Origin: Umezawaea tangerina
Lineage (GTDB): Bacteria; Actinomycetota; Actinomycetes; Mycobacteriales; Pseudonocardiaceae
NCBI RefSeq assembly: GCF_003002815.1
Contig: NZ_PVTF01000001.1
Location: forward strand, 1,178,001-1,242,000
DNA length: 64,000 nucleotides
Direction of reading: 5' to 3'
A program made the position numbers and the translations under genes. Every line of letters begins with the position of its first letter. The first letter of the stretch is position 1. The notes below the pieces were generated by a model that worked only from the letters and a program-made list of their open reading frames with translations, had not been told where the DNA came from and did not search any database. Positions 60,815 to 64,000 of the stretch are shown here, one piece after another.

Positions 60815-61783
60815 GTGACCAGACCGACCGCACGAGTGCTGGCGTTGCTGGAGATCCTCCAGGCGGGCGGCACCCGCACCGTCGCCGACCTCGCGGCCAG
60901 ACTGGGCGTCGACGAGCGGACGGTCCGCCGCTACGCCGAGCACCTGACCGCCCTGGACATCCCCGTCCGCTCCATCCGCGGCCGCTACGGCGGCTACCGG
61001 CTGGCCCCCGGCTTCCGCATGCCCCCGCTCATGCTCACCGACGAGGAAGCCCTCGCGGTCCTGCTCGGTCTCGTCGCCGGCCGCCGCGCCGGCCTCGTGT
61101 CCACCTCGGTCGCCGCCATGGAAAGCGCCGCCGCCAAGGTCCGCCGCGTCCTCCCCGACACCCTGAGCCGCCGCCTCGACGCCCTGCTCGACACCACCGA
61201 GTTCACCACCCGCCCCCGCCCCACGACCACTCCGGAGACCAGCACCCTGCTCCTGCTCGCCGAGGCCGCCCGCCACCGCACCCCCGTGGCCCTGACCTAC
61301 ACCGCCTGGAACGGCCGCCAGAGCAACCGCACCCTGCACCCCTACGGCCTCGTCGCCCACTCCGGCCGCTGGTACGTCACCGGCGCCGACTCCACCAGCG
61401 GCCAGATCCGCACCTTCCGCCTGGACCGCGTCGACTCCGCCACCGAGTCCACGGGCACCTTCACCGTCCCCACCGACTTCGACCCCACCACCCACGTCCT
61501 CACCGGCTTGGCCGAAGTCCCCCGCCCCCACCAGGTCTCCCTGCGCGTAGAAGCCACCCCCGACCACCTCCGCACCCACCTACCCCCCAGCGTCGCCACC
61601 ATCACCCCCCTCCCCACCACCCCAACTTGGTCCCGCGTCCAATTACATACAGAACGCCTCGACTGGCTCCCCGCCCTACTAGCCAGAATCGACCGCCCCT
61701 TCGTCATCGAACAGCCACAATCCCTACGCACCCACATACACGCCCTAGCCAAACGCCTAACCAACTCAGCCGACGCCACGTAA
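60815..61783 (+). CDS. WYL domain-containing HTH regulator
   Basis: 322 aa, GTG start. N-terminal winged helix (ARVLALLEILQAGG, TVADLAARLGVDERTVRRYAEHL), a linker helix pair, then the WYL fold (ALTYTAWNGRQSNRTLHPYGLVAHSGRWYV in pieces; TAWNGR, LHPYGL, RWYVTG, RTFRLDRV). DeoR/YafY-like regulators of this kind bind DNA and sense a small ligand or nucleic acid. The 3' third uses unusually C-rich codons. Confidence 0.9.
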   Translation: MTRPTARVLALLEILQAGGTRTVADLAARLGVDERTVRRYAEHLTALDIPVRSIRGRYGGYRLAPGFRMPPLMLTDEEALAVLLGLVAGRRAGLVSTSVAAMESAAAKVRRVLPDTLSRRLDALLDTTEFTTRPRPTTTPETSTLLLLAEAARHRTPVALTYTAWNGRQSNRTLHPYGLVAHSGRWYVTGADSTSGQIRTFRLDRVDSATESTGTFTVPTDFDPTTHVLTGLAEVPRPHQVSLRVEATPDHLRTHLPPSVATITPLPTTPTWSRVQLHTERLDWLPALLARIDRPFVIEQPQSLRTHIHALAKRLTNSADAT

Positions 61784-61851
61784 AAGCAAAAGACAAAGAC
61801 AAAGACAAAGAAAAAGACAAAGACAAACACAAACACAAAGACCCAACCCAG
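61784..61851 (+). repeat. AAAGAC hexanucleotide low-complexity run
   Basis: Directly after the WYL stop: AAAGAC units with AAACAC variants, about 68 bp, almost pure A/C/G with no T. Strongly A-rich in a GC-rich genome. It reads as slippage-derived; no coding role. Confidence 0.85.
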
Positions 61852-61877
61852 CTGGAAGCGAGCATGCTCGTCCGCTC

Positions 61878-61997
61878 GTGCGGTCGGCTTGACTTGGGGT
61901 TTTTGGGCTTACAATGAGTCGGCGGGCAGGCTCTACCACCTGCCCTTTTTCGCCCGACGAAGCCCAAAAAAGGGGCCCCAAGTCAAGCCGACCGCAC
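61878..61997. repeat. 120 bp compound hairpin containing a Rho-independent terminator
   Basis: Outer stem: 22 perfect pairs, 61878-61899 against 61976-61997 (core GGTCGGCTTGACTTGGGG). Middle stem: TTTTTGGGCTT (61900-61910) with AAGCCCAAAAA (61960-61970). Inner stems: GTCGG with CCGAC, and GGGCAGG (61924-61930) with CCTGCCC (61939-61945) followed by TTTTT, a textbook terminator for the + strand. AGGGG (61971-61975) is bulged. It sits between convergent genes. Confidence 0.85.
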
Positions 61998-62010
61998 CTA
62001 GGTCCGCTGT

Positions 62011-62071
62011 AGCGACACCCCCGGAGTCCGCGGCTAGCGACACCCCCGGAATCCACCGCAGCGACACCCGG
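62011..62071. repeat. Three 25 bp direct repeats (AGCGACACCCCCGGA)
   Basis: AGCGACACCCCCGGA at 62011 and 62036, and a shortened AGCGACACCCGG at 62060, each after a T or C and 24-25 bp apart. They follow the compound hairpin immediately. They could be protein-binding iterons or the end of a lost insertion element; the remaining ~80 bp to the next gene shows nothing recognisable. Confidence 0.7.
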
Positions 62072-62151
62072 TTTCGAGCAGCTGCCAATCAGACCCGACG
62101 TCGAGGAACAAGCCCATCACTTGCCAAGCGCGGAGGCTCAAACCCCCACCC

Positions 62152-62607
62152 TCACAACCGCTCCCTGACCCAATCCATCAACCCCGGCACGGCCGCCTCC
62201 GTCATCCCCAACACCTCGTCGAACCCCTCCTTCCCCCCGTAGTACGGATCCGGCACGTCCACCCCGTCCGCCTCCGGGTCGAACGACCTCAACAACCGCA
62301 CCCGGTCCGGATCCCCCGACAGCCTCCGCAGCTCCCTCGCGTGCCCCGAGTCCAGCGCCACCAGCAGGTCCGCCCCCAGGTGCAGCTCCCCGACCTGCGC
62401 CGCCACGTGCTCGGCCGGGTACCCCGCCTCCACCAGCGACCGGGCCGCCCGGTGGTCGGCCGCGTCCCCGACGTGCCACCCGCCGGTCCCCGCGCTGGAC
62501 ACCTCCACCACGTCCTCCAGCCCGGCCCGCCGAAGGTGCTCCCGGAACACGATCGCGGCCACCGGAGAACGGCAGATGTTGCCCGTGCAGACGAAGGTCA
62601 CATGCAT
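62152..62607 (-). CDS. ptpA: Low-molecular-weight protein tyrosine phosphatase (PtpA-like)
   Basis: 151 aa. ATG with TAGGGT six bases upstream, so probably leaderless. P-loop VCTGNICRS with Cys 7 and Arg 13, and the general-acid loop VPDPYYGG. Length and motifs are those of LMW-PTP. Position near SURF1 and cobD matches the mycobacterial ptpA neighbourhood as I recall it, though the companion kinase ptkA is not here. Dephosphorylates tyrosine on unknown partners. Confidence 0.9.
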   Translation of the reverse strand: MHVTFVCTGNICRSPVAAIVFREHLRRAGLEDVVEVSSAGTGGWHVGDAADHRAARSLVEAGYPAEHVAAQVGELHLGADLLVALDSGHARELRRLSGDPDRVRLLRSFDPEADGVDVPDPYYGGKEGFDEVLGMTEAAVPGLMDWVRERL

Positions 62608-62660
62608 GCCCCGACCCTAATCTCAGCGGCCTCTAAGCTCGCCCGCGAGACGATCGCGAC

Positions 62661-63647
62661 GTGTCCACCACGACCGCTCCGACCACCGGCTTGTCGATCC
62701 CGGCCCTGGCGCGGGCACTGCCGCGCGTGGAGGACGAGATCCGCCGGATGGCGACCTCGTCCTCCCTCCCGATCGTGAACGAGTTCTCCGGCCGCATCAC
62801 CGCGGCGGGCGGCAAGCGCTTGCGGTCCGTCCTGATCCTCGCCGGCGCGCTGGCCATGCGGGGCAGCGTCACCGACAAGGCCGTCACGTCCGCCGCGTGC
62901 GTGGAGGTGCTGCACGCCGGGTCGCTGGTGCACGACGACCTGATGGACAACGCCACCGAGCGGCGCGGGGTCAGGACCGTGAACGCGGACTGGGGTCCCG
63001 GTCCGGCGGTGCTGGTCGGCGACTTCATGCTGGCCCGCGCCAGCCAGGTCGCGCTGCGGGAGATCTCCCCGTTCGCCGCGGAGCAGCTGGCGGCGGCGGT
63101 CGCCGACCTGGTCGAGGGCCAGGTGCTGGAGGTGCTCGACCTGCACAACCCGGACCGGTCGCCGGACGACGCGCTGCGCTCGATCGCGCTCAAGACCGGG
63201 GCCCTGTTCCGGGTCGGCTGCGTGCTGGCGGCGCACTGCGCGGACGCCGACGAGGTGACGACGACGCGGATGGCGGAGTACGGCGCGAGCTTCGGGCTGC
63301 TGTTCCAGATCCTCGACGACCTGCTGGACCTGGCGTCGACCCGGTTGCGGCTGGGCAAGCCGGTCGGCACCGACCTGCGGCAGGGCGTCTACACGTTCCC
63401 GCTGCTCAGGGCGATGGACCCGGAGCTGCGCGCGCTGCTGGTCCGCGACCCGGACGACGACCGGGTGGCCGAGGTGCTGGCGGTGCTGCGGCGCGGGTCG
63501 CTGGTCGAGGACACCCTGGGCTACTGCCGCAACCTGGCCCGGCAGACCGTCGCGGCGCTGCCCGTGCTGCCCTCGTCGGAGACGGCCGACATCCTGCGCG
63601 AACTGCCGGGGGCCTACCTGGACTGGGCGGCCACCCTCATCGCCTGA
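62661..63647 (+). CDS. Polyprenyl diphosphate synthase (trans, long-chain)
   Basis: 328 aa, GTG start. GGKRLRSVLIL, first Asp-rich motif HDDLMDNATERRG, LVGDFMLARA, and second motif FQILDDLLDL (DDxxD) are all intact. The residues before the first motif (VLHAGSLVHDD) lack large aromatic stops, which suits a long (C30-C45) product such as the menaquinone side chain. Divergent from the ptpA-like gene. Confidence 0.9.
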   Translation: MSTTTAPTTGLSIPALARALPRVEDEIRRMATSSSLPIVNEFSGRITAAGGKRLRSVLILAGALAMRGSVTDKAVTSAACVEVLHAGSLVHDDLMDNATERRGVRTVNADWGPGPAVLVGDFMLARASQVALREISPFAAEQLAAAVADLVEGQVLEVLDLHNPDRSPDDALRSIALKTGALFRVGCVLAAHCADADEVTTTRMAEYGASFGLLFQILDDLLDLASTRLRLGKPVGTDLRQGVYTFPLLRAMDPELRALLVRDPDDDRVAEVLAVLRRGSLVEDTLGYCRNLARQTVAALPVLPSSETADILRELPGAYLDWAATLIA

Positions 63648-63675
63648 CGTGGTCGGGGCGGCGTGCCCGGCGCAC

Positions 63676-63681
63676 TAGAAT
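63676..63681 (+). promoter_or_regulatory. -10 box of a leaderless promoter
   Basis: TAGAAT, six bases before GTG 63687 and nine before ATG 63690. With transcription starting about seven bases after a -10 box, the message would begin at the start codon itself. Confidence 0.6.
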
Positions 63682-63689
63682 TCCAGGTG

Positions 63690-64000
63690 ATGACCAGCCT
63701 GGACACCGAGCGCGCCCTCCTGCGCCACCACGGGGACGTCGACGCCGCTCCCGGCCTCGTCGACTTCGCCGTGAACGTGCGCGTGCCGCGCCCGCCCGCG
63801 TGGCTGCGCGACCGGCTGGTCGCCGCCTTGGACGACCTCGGCCGGTACCCCACGGACCTCGCGGACCTCACCGCGCGCCGGACGGTGGCCGAGCGCCACG
63901 GGCGCACGCCGGACGAGGTGCTCGTGCTCGCCGGCGCCGCCGAGGGGTTCGCGCTGCTGCCCGTGCTGGAGCCGCGGCTCGCCGCCGTGGTGCACCCGTC
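63690..64000 (+). CDS. cobC: CobC-like aminotransferase, N-terminal part (cut by window edge)
   Basis: About 103 codons before the window ends; an in-frame GTG at 63687 touches the ATG. The peptide has HHGDVDAAPGLVDFAVNVR, a variant of the 'HGG...DFSxNxNP' opening of L-threonine-O-3-phosphate decarboxylase/histidinol-phosphate aminotransferase-like enzymes, then LGRYPTDLADLTARRTVAERHGRTPDEVLVLAGAAEGF in pieces (YPT, GAAEGF). The PLP lysine lies outside. Fits cobalamin synthesis with cobD 6 kb away, as in the Rv2231c block. Confidence 0.75.
   Translation, partial: MTSLDTERALLRHHGDVDAAPGLVDFAVNVRVPRPPAWLRDRLVAALDDLGRYPTDLADLTARRTVAERHGRTPDEVLVLAGAAEGFALLPVLEPRLAAVVHP

Noticed and set aside
1-64000. 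tRNA, rRNA, CRISPR, intact transposase or integrase genes
   Set aside because: I looked for cloverleaf-like GTTCGA arms, transposase DDE motifs and recombinase motifs and found none that I could support.

Overview
This is about 64 kb of very GC-rich DNA with dense genes, many GTG (and a few TTG) starts, overlapping stop/start codons and many starts that look leaderless. It reads as chromosomal DNA of a Gram-positive actinomycete. Gene order and gene content (AdnAB, MoeZ, DUF3152 protein, TIGR02569 protein, NudC, CobD, SURF1, PtpA-like phosphatase) suggest the order Pseudonocardiales (Saccharothrix/Lentzea/Actinosynnema-like). That placement is an inference; no rRNA or tRNA gene is visible to test it.

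Layout. 0-2 kb: a cut TetR gene, an AurF-like diiron oxygenase and an alpha/beta hydrolase. 2.3-7.8 kb: TetR, hydrolase, DUF3152 putative metalloprotease, MoeZ, a small membrane protein and a TIGR02569 protein, in the order I recall for the mycobacterial Rv3203-Rv3208 neighbourhood. 7.8-17.6 kb: a full nitrate/nitrite assimilation locus (nitrate reductase, its flavoprotein partner, NarK transporter, NirB, NirD, the HemD-HTH regulator NnaR, sirohydrochlorin chelatase) with three GlnR-like boxes. 18-25.4 kb: a repair block with an alkyltransferase-like protein and the AdnA/AdnB helicase-nuclease. 25.4-41.1 kb: a hypothetical protein, DoxX-like protein, M20 peptidase, K+ channel, two-component system, two paralogous membrane zinc metallopeptidases, a DUF2207 protein, an active/inactive M16 pair and NudC.

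41-57 kb is the accessory part: NmrA/MarR pair, TetR/peroxiredoxin pair with two clear operators, secreted GH30 and GH18 glycosidases with duplicated ricin-type lectin modules beside a ROK regulator, and a Wadjet type III-like (JetABC) plasmid-defence operon. The expected nuclease gene jetD is represented at best by a 182-codon fragment. 57-64 kb: cobD, SURF1, DUF1349, SDR, hydrolase, WYL regulator with a near-ideal operator, ptpA-like phosphatase, a polyprenyl synthase and the start of cobC, in part resembling the mycobacterial Rv2231c-Rv2236c block.

The most unusual non-coding signal is a repeat family found three times (about 1.9-2.3, 17.7-18.0 and 48.7-49.0 kb), each time between the 3' ends of convergent genes. 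Each copy has a 22-27 bp perfect hairpin with an invariant loop-proximal core (TTGTCAAGA, plus C in two copies) and an outer stem that varies by compensatory changes. Copies 1 and 3 carry 25-27 bp tandem repeats built on GGATGCCYTGTCCGACGG. Two other long convergent gaps also hold unusual structure: a nested 36/115 bp minisatellite (29.3-29.7 kb) and a 120 bp compound hairpin (61.9 kb).
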